From a virus: DNA of 21,688 nt. The DNA is taken from positions 1 to 21,688 of IMG/VR virus record IMGVR_UViG_3300032240_003187. One strand, 5' to 3'. This document shows, one piece after another, positions 7,320 through 15,028 of this stretch. The translations under genes were made by a program, and so were the position numbers. Below the pieces are notes generated by a model. It did no database searches, was not told the origin of the DNA, and saw only the letters and a program-made list of their open reading frames with translations. Positions within the stretch are counted from its first letter, which is position 1, and each line of letters opens with the position of its first letter.

Positions 7320-7645
7320 AAAACAATGCCAGTATTGGCTTCTACACGATGAGCTCGATCATCGTAAAATGCTACCATACCATGATCCTTAATACAAGTA
7401 ACGGCTAATTTTTGACCAATGTGAACTTCACACCAATCATGAATAGCGGTGCGAACTGCTTCCAGGTCGCGATTTTCGTAAGGCGCCACTCGCGCGGTAA
7501 AGATACGAACTTCTTTACCTTCTTCTAGCCAACGCTTTACACGATTGACCATAAGGGGAATGGGTTCGCCGATAATGGTTTCACCTTTGAAACCATCATA
7601 GCGGGCTAAGGTTGCATCTAAATCTACGCCAATCCAGGGATTCAT
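7313..7645 (-). CDS. HAD-superfamily phosphatase (small)
   Basis: A 110-residue HAD-fold hydrolase from ATG 7645; a TTG nine bases earlier would lie in the upstream gene. Motif I is GVDLDATLA with the nucleophile Asp8 and Asp10 (DxDxT). Motif II is the Thr of IFTARV (Thr50). The motif III Lys is probably Lys86, and motif IV is FYDDRAHR (Asp95, Asp96). The protein lacks a large cap domain, which suggests that it acts on an exposed phosphate of a macromolecule or relies on a partner. It is coupled to the P-loop kinase downstream and starts one base after the stop of the DUF366 gene. The cluster DUF366-HAD-kinase probably forms one transcript from the promoter at 8238-8265. Confidence 0.85.
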   Translation of the reverse strand: MNPWIGVDLDATLARYDGFKGETIIGEPIPLMVNRVKRWLEEGKEVRIFTARVAPYENRDLEAVRTAIHDWCEVHIGQKLAVTCIKDHGMVAFYDDRAHRVEANTGIVLC

Positions 7646-7646
7646 A

Positions 7647-8231
7647 TTAAACAATTACTTTTGAGGTGGCAATGAAGATATCATCAACCATCGGATAGAA
7701 AATACCAATGACATCATTCATAAATGCGGTAGCTTGTTCATTGGTCAAATTGGTGGAATAAGCAAAAGCAGGTGCCTTTTTGCCGGCGGTGATGTTAATA
7801 GCGGTATGACCTAGCGCCACATTATTGGAGCTGTAGGTAATAGATACACTGGCCTTGCCCTTGGGTTGCACAACGCCGCCTTGATTGTGTTCTTTATGAA
7901 CAATCAAATCATCGCCATCGACCTCAATAGGTGCTTTGAGGTATTTGACACTCAAGATGTTGGCGATCTGGGTGTTGAGCAAGCGTTGAAACGCTACCGC
8001 ACCAAAAGGACAAAGGTTTGGAATTTCCCAACAGAAATTGATCGCATCATCACTATAAATGTAATCCTTGGACAAGATATCTTCATTGTCAATCATGCCT
8101 TCCGCTTCGACCTGCATAGGAGCACGAAAAGCAACAATGTTGCCAATAGGAAGGGTTTTGTCTCGGAAGAATTTGTAAGCAAAGCGGGAGTGGATAAGAT
8201 TGCCATCGTAAAGAGATTGTTGAATAATCAT
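7647..8231 (-). CDS. DUF366 family protein, possible 7-deazaguanine biosynthesis enzyme
   Basis: A 194-residue protein with the layout I know for DUF366: an N-terminal LYDGNLIHSRFAY (Asp9, Gly10), IVAFRAPMQVE, an acidic MIDNEDIL, IYSDDAINFCWEIP with Glu69, FQRLLN (Gln82, Arg83), then DGDDLIV and KASVSITY. DUF366 proteins occur in archaea and in phages. As I recall, work on phage 7-deazaguanine DNA modification predicted a decarboxylase, DpdL, acting on 7-carboxy-7-deazaguanine, and I believe it belongs to this family, but I cannot verify that here. The presence of folE and queE in the same window supports the link. The gene has a sigma70-like promoter almost identical to that of folE. Confidence 0.72.
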   Translation of the reverse strand: MIIQQSLYDGNLIHSRFAYKFFRDKTLPIGNIVAFRAPMQVEAEGMIDNEDILSKDYIYSDDAINFCWEIPNLCPFGAVAFQRLLNTQIANILSVKYLKAPIEVDGDDLIVHKEHNQGGVVQPKGKASVSITYSSNNVALGHTAINITAGKKAPAFAYSTNLTNEQATAFMNDVIGIFYPMVDDIFIATSKVIV

Positions 8232-8237
8232 AATAAT

Positions 8238-8265
8238 ATGATATATCCCTTTATTTGATTTTCAA
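8238..8265 (-). promoter_or_regulatory. Sigma70-like promoter ending six bases before the DUF366 ATG
   Basis: On the minus strand, TTGAAA (8265-8260), 16 bases, TATCAT (8243-8238), ATTATT, then ATG 8231. The -35 box and both spacings are the same as at folE. The predicted transcription start is the ATG. No Shine-Dalgarno sequence is present. Confidence 0.6.
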
Positions 8266-8281
8266 GCTTTTTTTTTGCGAC

Positions 8282-8986
8282 TTAACGATTGTGAATTAAC
8301 AATTGACCCCAAGATTCCGTGCGATAGGGGTTGCCATATTGTGTAATGTCAAATATGGGTTCTTGGTTGTATTTTTTGCAAAGTAAACTAAGAACGGCTT
8401 GGTCGTGTCGGTGATCTATAAACACATCATAATTAGGAAAGTCTTGTGTATTCGGCATGTCTGTCAATATTCGTTCATCCTCACAAAAGGCTAGCCATTC
8501 CGTCACTATCTTTTCTGTAAGTTCAGTTTTCCGTATCGTTAGGTAACTAGCCCCATATTGACTAGTAATTGATTGATTATCGCACCCCATTAATACGTAA
8601 GCGTCTCTTTTTGTAACCATGCGATCGTTTCCGGTGCCATCATTAACACGAAACATCAGAATGTTTTTGTCGGCTATGAAATTAAAAATTGGTGCTAATG
8701 ATTGAATTTGGATAATCGTCGCATCCGCATAAAAAAGAATGTCATCATAATCCATTTTTGACAAAATTCTTTTAATTAAATGAGGTTTCCACAACCAATA
8801 TCCCGCGCCACGCGATTGATCAAATATATGAGCAAATTTTTTACGATATTCTGCATCTATGCTATGCTCATCCAATGAATAATATTTGTCGAAATCTCCT
8901 ATTTTTTGAAAGGATAGGAGAGACTTTTCTTTGAAGGAAGAAAAATAATTTGTAGAAGTACCGTAATTTAAGAAGTATTTTTTCAC
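8282..8986 (-). CDS. Glycosyltransferase-like protein, last gene of glycan operon
   Basis: A 234-residue protein of a type found in phage and bacterial polysaccharide clusters. Its signature is RGAGYWLWKPHLIKRIL (about residues 59-75), DDILFYADA (about 81-89, where a GT-A enzyme would bind the nucleotide sugar) and HRHDQAVLSLLCKKY (about 192-206). Donor and acceptor are unknown. The start is GTG 8986, whose GTGA overlaps the TGA stop of the gene upstream, so translation is coupled. The coding sequence looks more AT-rich by eye than the replication genes to its left. It is followed by a 50-base gap containing the DUF366 promoter. Confidence 0.65.
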   Translation of the reverse strand: MKKYFLNYGTSTNYFSSFKEKSLLSFQKIGDFDKYYSLDEHSIDAEYRKKFAHIFDQSRGAGYWLWKPHLIKRILSKMDYDDILFYADATIIQIQSLAPIFNFIADKNILMFRVNDGTGNDRMVTKRDAYVLMGCDNQSITSQYGASYLTIRKTELTEKIVTEWLAFCEDERILTDMPNTQDFPNYDVFIDHRHDQAVLSLLCKKYNQEPIFDITQYGNPYRTESWGQLLIHNR

Positions 8987-9600
8987 TTCACGGGGACATA
9001 TATAATAGCCGCTTTACGCAAAGTGTCAGTATACTCAATGCGATACGCCCTATTAATTTGTTTGACGGCTTCTTCGAATTTTTCTTTTGTCGGCCATCCC
9101 GGTCCGTTTAGATCTATCGCATCATCGACGATTATCACATGATTCTTTATATTAGAATGCTCGTTTATCGCTTGCAATTCTTCGATAATGGGGGAATAAC
9201 TAGGGGAGTGAGCATCTAGCAATATCACAAATCGGGTATCGGGGCGATCGGTCAACGCATTAACAAGAAAAGGTACTGAATCCCCGGAATAAAATGTTAT
9301 GTTGGGGTGAGTCTTTCTTATTTCTCTGTATGCTGCCAATAAACCCGGGTGGCCATATGGATTTTTCTCTACATACTTTTCAACTGTGCTAACGTTGTCA
9401 AATAATTCCGCAAAAAATGTTGTCGTATCGCCTTGATATGTGCCCGTTTCTATTGCGTCCTTAATTCCTTCAATATCAGAAATAGAGTTTTTGTGATTAA
9501 ACAAAATCTGACAAAAAAGGTTTGGAACATCAACACAAGACGGGTGAGCCACTACACGTGACCACCGACTATCTTGTTTATCATATGTTTTGATTTTCAT
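8983..9600 (-). CDS. Methyltransferase-fold protein, paralogue 1 in glycan operon
   Basis: A 205-residue protein with a Rossmann-like SAM-binding pattern: AIETGTYQGDTTTFFAELF as the first strand and loop, STVEKYVEKN as the acidic second strand, ITFYSGDSVPFL, VILLDAHSP and VIIVDDAID. The IETGT-x-x-GD motif, the LDAH strand and the [IV]DD strand are shared with the next gene upstream, so the two are diverged duplicates. Function is probably methylation of a sugar or nucleotide sugar, but a non-methylating relative is possible. There are only two bases between the upstream stop and this ATG. Confidence 0.6.
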   Translation of the reverse strand: MKIKTYDKQDSRWSRVVAHPSCVDVPNLFCQILFNHKNSISDIEGIKDAIETGTYQGDTTTFFAELFDNVSTVEKYVEKNPYGHPGLLAAYREIRKTHPNITFYSGDSVPFLVNALTDRPDTRFVILLDAHSPSYSPIIEELQAINEHSNIKNHVIIVDDAIDLNGPGWPTKEKFEEAVKQINRAYRIEYTDTLRKAAIIYVPVK

Positions 9601-9602
9601 GC

Positions 9603-10214
9603 TTATTTTGGTTTAAAAACTAAAAATCCTTGATCCTTCAGGACACGTTCGAATTTATGGGTTTGGGAAAGCATCTCCACAAAAACATCTATCATTTTTT
9701 TGTCACCAACGAGTTCTTCACGGGTGATGTCGTGTCCGCATTTTTTACAATGTTCATTAAATGTACCCCATGAAGAACCCCAATCTTCATAAATCCACAA
9801 ATCATCTGCAATGATAACATCGTCGTTACCTCTTTTTGAGATAAGCGATAACTCTGCTTCTAAGGGAATTTTTTTTGATAGGTTTATCTCGCTCTTATAA
9901 GACGCGAGATTAGCATCACACCCCGGAAAATGTGCATCTAACCAAAATAGTACAGGCTCCTTTATCGTCGGCAATATTTCTTTCAAAACATCGGGTGAAT
10001 TGCCTAACAAAATTTGTACTCTTGGATTTGTGGCGTATTTGTTTTTCGCCTGTTGATAAAGCGTTTCGTTTATTTCAATAGAAATAATTTTTTCAAAGCC
10101 ACATTCCAAAGCATAATCTACCCCATCCCCATACAGGGTACCGGTTTCTATGAAGGTAGTAATATTTTTTGCTTGTGCGATGTTCTTTAAATCGAAAGTG
10201 CGTATAGATCCCAT
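9603..10214 (-). CDS. Methyltransferase-fold protein, paralogue 2 in glycan operon
   Basis: A 203-residue protein in which TFIETGTLYGDGVDYAL (SAM-binding loop), KIISIEINETLYQQAKNKY (acidic Glu at the end of strand 2), VQILLGNSPDVL, LFWLDAHFPG and VIIADDLWIYED are recognisable in the class I methyltransferase order. It aligns with the downstream gene through IETGT, LDAH and the DD strand. It keeps a clearer second strand (ISIEIN) than its paralogue and is the more likely of the two to bind SAM. It has a three-base gap to the upstream stop. Substrate unknown; the operon context suggests a glycan. Confidence 0.65.
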   Translation of the reverse strand: MGSIRTFDLKNIAQAKNITTFIETGTLYGDGVDYALECGFEKIISIEINETLYQQAKNKYATNPRVQILLGNSPDVLKEILPTIKEPVLFWLDAHFPGCDANLASYKSEINLSKKIPLEAELSLISKRGNDDVIIADDLWIYEDWGSSWGTFNEHCKKCGHDITREELVGDKKMIDVFVEMLSQTHKFERVLKDQGFLVFKPK

Positions 10215-10217
10215 AAA

Positions 10218-10847
10218 TCAATCTTTCTGAAGTACAAAACAACCAACACCAAACGCCCGGTCCTCATACAGTACTTCTTCCATGTTTTGCGGGGTTTCAA
10301 TATTCCATGTACCATTACGAGGCCCATTCGGCACTTCCCCGGCTAGTTTATATGTGTACATTTCTACGATAGAGCTGCCTTGGGTTAAATCCAAGATGCC
10401 CTTCATGTTGTAATTCTGATGGAATGGCTGCCAGCGATGCTTGCCAAACGGTACCGTAAGGATAATGTGTCCTTTCGGATTCAATACCGATAAGGCCTTT
10501 TCATACCCCTTTCGGTCATATCCTTGTCTAAAAACCACATCTGATTCAGTACACTGCGGAAAGTGCTCCAATGATGATAAAAACATGACAATGTCAAATG
10601 TTTCATTGAAAGGCAGGCTAACGAAATCGCCCACATATTTTCCGCCTCGGAAATCGCATATGTTGTAATTTACCTGATTAGAAGAGATGAAATTGTAAAA
10701 AGCCTCCATCTCTTGGGATTTTGTAGGTACACCTCCAACATCTAAAATGCTATTCGACTTGCGATGATATTTTTGCACCATCTCTAAAACGAATTTCGTT
10801 TCGATAGTTCGCTCGCTTCCGGCGGTATTGGGGTAGGAATCCAACAT
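10218..10847 (-). CDS. Class I SAM-dependent methyltransferase
   Basis: A 209-residue protein with the common methyltransferase order: NSILDVGGVPTK (motif I, SAM loop, about residues 32-43), YNICDFRGG (acidic end of strand 2), DIVMFLSSLEHFPQ (motif IV with the SLEHF helix) and GHIILTVPFGKH (post-motif strand). C-terminal residues may form the substrate pocket. This type is common in O-antigen and nucleotide-sugar clusters, where it methylates a sugar hydroxyl or amine. ATG 10847 lies one base after the stop of the SDR gene, so it is co-translated. Confidence 0.78.
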   Translation of the reverse strand: MLDSYPNTAGSERTIETKFVLEMVQKYHRKSNSILDVGGVPTKSQEMEAFYNFISSNQVNYNICDFRGGKYVGDFVSLPFNETFDIVMFLSSLEHFPQCTESDVVFRQGYDRKGYEKALSVLNPKGHIILTVPFGKHRWQPFHQNYNMKGILDLTQGSSIVEMYTYKLAGEVPNGPRNGTWNIETPQNMEEVLYEDRAFGVGCFVLQKD

Positions 10848-10848
10848 A

Positions 10849-11826
10849 TTATTTGATTTTATTCAACCAGTAAGTAAGCAAGTCACGAATAGTGGTTTTC
10901 AACTCATATACAGGTTTCCAATTGGTGATTTCTACCAATTCCGAGCAATCCCCGTGTTGATAATGAATGTCGATAGGGCGATAAAATGGTGGGTGTATAA
11001 TCTTTTCCACATTAGACAACCCACTAGCTTCGATTAACATGTCAGTGTAAACACCCATCTTGTAGGGCACGTCCCCGGATACATTAAATATCTTGCCGTT
11101 GGATTTGTCGCTCTGCATTAACAAATAGTATGCATTGACAATATCCCGCACATCCAAAACAACTCGAACAGATTCAAGATTGCCGACGAGCAATTTTTTG
11201 TCTTTATACCCTTTCATCATTTGCGCAATTTGATAGGCGTCAGATGATATTGAAAAGGTTTTCCCGCGACGAGGGCCTGTGTGGGAAAATGCACGGGTGA
11301 TAAATCCTTGAATTTTCTTGTTTTCAAATCTTTCTTGCAAATATAAATCAATAGCAGCTTTACTAGCGCCGTACGGGTTGGCCGGCAAAAGAGTATCTGT
11401 GGTTTTTATTTTACGGTGGTCAATGCCGATATTGCCATACACTTCTGATGTGCTACAAAACATCAACTTGCAATCCGGTTGGTTGTCGGAAATCGCCTGA
11501 ATGAGATTTGCTGACCCCATAATGTTGCTTTCAAAGGTTCCGATAGGATCTGAAAAGCTGGTCGGTGGGTGAGATTGAGCAGCAAGATGGAATACCCCGT
11601 CGAACTTTTCCTTTTGGAAAATTCCATTCAATGTACGTAAATTTGTTAAATCGCTGTAGACGAATTTAATTTTGTTGAATTTTTGTTCCGGAACAACGTC
11701 TAATATATCCGTTTCCATTCCGTTTGAGCCACGAACTAATCCGTACACTTCATGGCCTTGATCAATCAAAAGGTTGGCGAGATGTGGACCTGCAAACCCA
11801 GTTATACCAGTTATGAGATATTTCAT
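10849..11826 (-). CDS. NAD(P)-dependent sugar epimerase/dehydratase, GDP-mannose pathway type
   Basis: A 325-residue extended SDR. GITGFAGPHLAN has the glycine-rich nucleotide motif (Gly7, Gly10, Gly13). The catalytic set is Ser125/Thr126 in CSTSEVYG plus Tyr152 and Lys156 in YGASK. FHLAAQSHPPTSFSDP, RAFSHTGPRRG and VRVVLDVRDIVNAY are the forms seen in GDP-mannose 4,6-dehydratases and GDP-4-keto-6-deoxymannose reductases. The length and the ITGFAGPHLA start favour the reductase type (GDP-rhamnose) over the dehydratase. ATG 11826 overlaps the upstream stop (ATGA); an earlier ATG at 11838 is less likely. A GDP-deoxysugar donor fits the GT10-type enzyme encoded two genes upstream. Confidence 0.85.
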   Translation of the reverse strand: MKYLITGITGFAGPHLANLLIDQGHEVYGLVRGSNGMETDILDVVPEQKFNKIKFVYSDLTNLRTLNGIFQKEKFDGVFHLAAQSHPPTSFSDPIGTFESNIMGSANLIQAISDNQPDCKLMFCSTSEVYGNIGIDHRKIKTTDTLLPANPYGASKAAIDLYLQERFENKKIQGFITRAFSHTGPRRGKTFSISSDAYQIAQMMKGYKDKKLLVGNLESVRVVLDVRDIVNAYYLLMQSDKSNGKIFNVSGDVPYKMGVYTDMLIEASGLSNVEKIIHPPFYRPIDIHYQHGDCSELVEITNWKPVYELKTTIRDLLTYWLNKIK

Positions 11827-12548
11827 TGTTTTTTCCATGGTGTTTTAAAAATTTCGTCTATCGCATTGTGATCCCTTGAAAAGAGGCACAACTTATTTGT
11901 CTTCATATTTAATTTTTCTATGATATATGTCAACGCCGACCCTTCCATATGTATTTCCTCGGCATTTTCTATTACCCTGCACCAATCAAAAATATTATAC
12001 CCGTCTATGAAATTCATGTAAATTTTTTTAATATCGGTGGTAGTATCTATGTGCTTCCATACCGTGTGTGTCGGTGCGGTCCCGACATGCTGGTTTATTA
12101 ACGCATACTTTTCATTAGAACGATTGAGGTTGGAGAACAATTCGTCTTCTTTAGTGAAATTGCGGTTTAAAGAAAAGCAGCCTTGCCAATTATCCCAATT
12201 AACATCTAGTTGAAGAAGAGATTTGACCATATTATACTTAGCTTTCATTACCCCTTCCGGTCCTGCGCATCCATCTAAGGTTATTACAGAGCAATTCTTA
12301 TGCGGTGTAATTTTTGCTGGTAACGCCTGCTCGTAAATGTCTTTATATTCAAATGCACCGTCCACTGATGGAAACGATATCGGCACAGATGGTGTTATGT
12401 ACTGAGATAAGCAGACATAGTTTTTATTTACTGGCCATATAATATTGCAATCATTTTTACAATATCTAAAGATAGTCTCTGCTATCTTTAGGCAGAATAA
12501 AATATCCCCCAATCCCGCGGGTTGTTTAAAAAGAACCGTCTTTTTCAT
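11823..12548 (-). CDS. Glycosyltransferase family 9-like protein
   Basis: A 241-residue protein whose N-terminus FKQPAGLGDILFCLKIAE has the G-x-GD loop after strand 1 that is typical of GT9/ADP-heptose transferase-like GT-B enzymes. EEIHMEGSALTYIIEKLN corresponds to the acidic-helix region that binds the nucleotide in the C-terminal half. It is shorter than bacterial heptosyltransferases (about 320-350), so it may be reduced or catalytically altered. The start overlaps the GT10 gene stop by ATGA. The sugar added cannot be inferred. Confidence 0.6.
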   Translation of the reverse strand: MKKTVLFKQPAGLGDILFCLKIAETIFRYCKNDCNIIWPVNKNYVCLSQYITPSVPISFPSVDGAFEYKDIYEQALPAKITPHKNCSVITLDGCAGPEGVMKAKYNMVKSLLQLDVNWDNWQGCFSLNRNFTKEDELFSNLNRSNEKYALINQHVGTAPTHTVWKHIDTTTDIKKIYMNFIDGYNIFDWCRVIENAEEIHMEGSALTYIIEKLNMKTNKLCLFSRDHNAIDEIFKTPWKKQ

Positions 12549-13363
12549 TTAAAAAGGAAAGGGTAGTGCTTGTATATCCAATCTTCAGGAATGCGATAAT
12601 CCTCTACTTTTGAAAAGTTTCTTCCGATAGCTTCTTTTTTGGAGTTATAAAGGGCGTCGCCGCTTTTTTGAATTTCCTCAAGGATGCCGCGCAGTTCATT
12701 TTTGTCTTGAAAGAAGATAATACCTTCTTTATCAAAGTGCTCTGTTACTGAAGCGTCACCCCAAAATAAGGGAATGGTTTTCGTTGCGAAGCAATCTACA
12801 ATCTTTTCAGTCCAATATCCGGGTTGGATGCTGTTTTCAATTGTAATTGAAAATTTGTAAGGTGACAAAGCGTCTTCTTTATTTTCGATCGATTTATAAC
12901 CATGTCCGAATACATCAAAAGCCCCCGCCATTTCCGCAATAATTTCATGGCGCAAACGATGACCTACCGTGGTATTTTTACTGGACGCTATAATCGAGGT
13001 GTTTTTTACCTTTGGAGTTTCAATGTAATGGTTAATCCAACAACGACCATGGGGATAGTAGATGAAATTTTCTCCGCGATTGATCAATTCTGTATCAAAT
13101 GTCAAGACATAATCAAAAAGGCGGTTGTTCGTGGATATCCAATTATAGACGTGGGGGTGGATAGCGCGTGGCTCTAAAATCCAAGCAATTTTGCGTTTGA
13201 CGTGTTTAGCCTTTATAACATCCGGCAAGCACATATCCGTAATGAAACAAGAGTTGCTTACTAATTCGTTGCGGAATACCCACTCTACAAATTTATTAGT
13301 TCCTTTGTGGCATGATGACGGTTCCCCGTCAAAATTTTTATCGCGTATGTTTACTTTTACCAT
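12545..13363 (-). CDS. Glycosyltransferase family 10 (alpha-1,3-fucosyltransferase-like)
   Basis: A 272-residue GT-B enzyme. The diagnostic C-terminal block is residues 169-202: YKFSITIENS, then PGYWTEKIVD, then TIPLFWGD. It matches the alpha-1,3-fucosyltransferase motif with ENS, Y-x-TEK and the P-x-x-x-G end, which binds a GDP-sugar (GDP-fucose in known members). VFGHGYKS just before it is also typical. There is no membrane anchor, as in bacterial members such as those of Helicobacter. The GDP-sugar SDR encoded nearby could supply a donor. The gene overlaps the upstream GT gene by seven bases and the GT9-like gene downstream by four. Confidence 0.85.
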   Translation of the reverse strand: MVKVNIRDKNFDGEPSSCHKGTNKFVEWVFRNELVSNSCFITDMCLPDVIKAKHVKRKIAWILEPRAIHPHVYNWISTNNRLFDYVLTFDTELINRGENFIYYPHGRCWINHYIETPKVKNTSIIASSKNTTVGHRLRHEIIAEMAGAFDVFGHGYKSIENKEDALSPYKFSITIENSIQPGYWTEKIVDCFATKTIPLFWGDASVTEHFDKEGIIFFQDKNELRGILEEIQKSGDALYNSKKEAIGRNFSKVEDYRIPEDWIYKHYPFLFK

Positions 13364-14139
13364 GTTTTGATATATTCTTCCAATTGTTCTTTATTCATCG
13401 ATTCCACCTTAGTAACAATCTGATGGTTGTTGCTATAATGATTATGTTGGCTTTTATCCTTCGCTACAATTTCATGTGGTAGATGAAATAGATAAGCATC
13501 GGGCGTATTGATTTTAGTTACCATATACCCTAAACGATGCACGCGGGAAACTATTTCATTGTCTTCATACCCCCAGCCTACAAAAAACGGATTGAATCCA
13601 TTATATTTGCGGAATGCTTGTCGGGTTGTAACTACACAACCCCCAACTGAGTGAACTCCTGCTAATTGAAAGAACGGATAGTTGGTCAATGGAACGAGAC
13701 TATGCCAATGCGCAGGCAGTAAGGCTTGCATTTTTTCCATAGTGATGCCATCTGCCAGTTGCGCCTTTCCTTTGTAGTTCAAATACAACGCCGTGCCATT
13801 ATAAGCAACACAGATACCGGGCGTTCGGTTAACGGTTTCTACGGCAGTTGTAATGTGTTTAGGGTCAACAACAATATCAATATCCAGAAAACAAAGGTTA
13901 TCAAATTTAACGCATTGAAACCCTAAATTGTACCCTAAACATTTTCTATGTGGGCCACCATTCTTCAAAAGAACATACGAATCACCCTCTTGAAGGTCTT
14001 GAAGCGTGGGTTCTTTTGCTTCTTCAACAAAGACAAATTGACAACCCGGGAATTGTTCTTTGTAAAATTTATACACTAATTGATAGTTCTTTTTTCTTTC
14101 AATTGTGTCTTGTCTGTAATGCACTATGAAACTAATCAT
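13357..14139 (-). CDS. GT-A glycosyltransferase, GT2/GT7 galactosyltransferase-like
   Basis: A 260-residue enzyme with a DxD metal-binding motif in CFLDIDIVVDP (Asp86, Asp88) and a C-terminal part like the galactosyltransferase C-domain: SVGGCVVTTRQAFRKYNGFNP (about 164-184), then GWGYEDNEIVSRVHRLGY, where WGYEDNE (189-195) contains the likely catalytic acid. It begins MISFIVHYR, the usual first strand. There is no transmembrane segment. The downstream GT10 gene starts within its last codons. Donor probably UDP-linked by family analogy; not shown by the sequence. Confidence 0.85.
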   Translation of the reverse strand: MISFIVHYRQDTIERKKNYQLVYKFYKEQFPGCQFVFVEEAKEPTLQDLQEGDSYVLLKNGGPHRKCLGYNLGFQCVKFDNLCFLDIDIVVDPKHITTAVETVNRTPGICVAYNGTALYLNYKGKAQLADGITMEKMQALLPAHWHSLVPLTNYPFFQLAGVHSVGGCVVTTRQAFRKYNGFNPFFVGWGYEDNEIVSRVHRLGYMVTKINTPDAYLFHLPHEIVAKDKSQHNHYSNNHQIVTKVESMNKEQLEEYIKTW

Positions 14140-14145
14140 AAAAAT

Positions 14146-15000
14146 TTAGATTTTTGCTAATTTGCGTTGGCGCTTAATCCATTCAATGACCTCTTCTTTA
14201 GTATGAAAAGGTGGATTGTTGGGATAATGACCATGCTTGGTGAGATACTTTTCTCGTCCACCGTAAACATTCTTATGCCATTGGTCCTTTTTATCGGCAA
14301 TCGAGGATTTATCGATAGCACCCGGTGCTTCTGTTAACATCTCATGGCTATTAGCGAGATCCGCAAAATACCAAAAGGGTGGATGATATCCGGCTTTGAT
14401 GATGCGATACGTGAGGTCTACGTGTTCCCAGGCATTGTAAAATTGCTCATCATGTAGTCCGACCTTTTCTAGGACCACTCGATGAAAATAAGAAAACATA
14501 GCTACGGTATGCTCGTAAAGTGCCAATTTAATTCCAGAGGGGTATTCGAAGATTAATCGGGGATTCGGTGCTGAATCCTGTTTGAGGAGATGGCGAGTGT
14601 CTAAATCAATGCGGATGTTAGGATCTTGTTTGCGATTAAACGGACTGCCCGGTCCGTAATTAAAATGGAGAATGCCAGACTCTTTAGCAGCATTGATATA
14701 AGCTTCAAAGACCTTCGGGTCTTTAACAATCATGTCATCTTCAAGAAGGAAAATATGCTCACAGCCTTTATCCAAAAGATATTTCAATGCATCATTTTTA
14801 CTAATGCCCACGCCAGTATTATTCGCGTGATGAATCCAATGAGCGCTATTGTAGGGGGATAATTCATATTCTGCTTGGTGTTTGCCGTCGTTAACTACGA
14901 CCAATTCATCGATTTTATCCTTAGGAATACTATTGAAGCATTGGCTGAAAAAATCAAAGCGATTACAGGTTACAATACCTAACCCAATTTTTGATGGCAT
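14146..15000 (-). CDS. Glycosyltransferase family 2, first gene of glycan operon
   Basis: A 284-residue GT-A enzyme. GLGIVTCNR at residues 6-14 is the GT2 entry strand; LVVVNDG follows, then a GISKNDALKYLL helix, HIFLLEDDMIV with the acidic EDD (87-89) as nucleotide-sugar/metal site, and NAWEHVDLTYRIIKAGY as the catalytic ED-type motif. The C-terminal tail is basic (EWIKRQRKLAKI). It is the promoter-proximal gene of the nine-gene operon and is divergent from the fibre-like gene across a 28-base gap. The leader is AT-only (AATTATT before ATG) with no Shine-Dalgarno sequence, and I could not find a convincing promoter of the type seen at folE. Confidence 0.87.
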   Translation of the reverse strand: MPSKIGLGIVTCNRFDFFSQCFNSIPKDKIDELVVVNDGKHQAEYELSPYNSAHWIHHANNTGVGISKNDALKYLLDKGCEHIFLLEDDMIVKDPKVFEAYINAAKESGILHFNYGPGSPFNRKQDPNIRIDLDTRHLLKQDSAPNPRLIFEYPSGIKLALYEHTVAMFSYFHRVVLEKVGLHDEQFYNAWEHVDLTYRIIKAGYHPPFWYFADLANSHEMLTEAPGAIDKSSIADKKDQWHKNVYGGREKYLTKHGHYPNNPPFHTKEEVIEWIKRQRKLAKI

Positions 15001-15014
15001 AATAATTATGTTAA

Positions 15015-15022
15015 CGTAAATA
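15015..15022 (+). promoter_or_regulatory. Late-type promoter motif CGTAAATA before the fibre-like gene
   Basis: CGTAAATA (6 of 8 with TATAAATA) is followed by six bases and ATG 15029. The predicted +1 is the base before the start codon. It lies in the 28-base divergent gap and would serve a structural gene on the plus strand. Confidence 0.45.
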
Positions 15023-15028
15023 ATATAA

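Noticed and set aside
8268-8276. Run of nine T residues as a terminator
   Set aside because: No stem precedes it on the plus strand, and on the minus strand it is an A-run. The only gene ending there (8282) is on the minus strand.
10848-10855. Late-type CAAATAAT motif before the methyltransferase gene at 10847
   Set aside because: It is the last codons and stop of the SDR gene inside a coupled operon; the spacing does not fit.
15001-15028. Leaderless sigma70-type promoter for the glycan operon
   Set aside because: The best -10 (CATAAT) is four bases from ATG 15000 and the nearest TTGCCA is 19 bases further; this does not fit the pattern of the other five.
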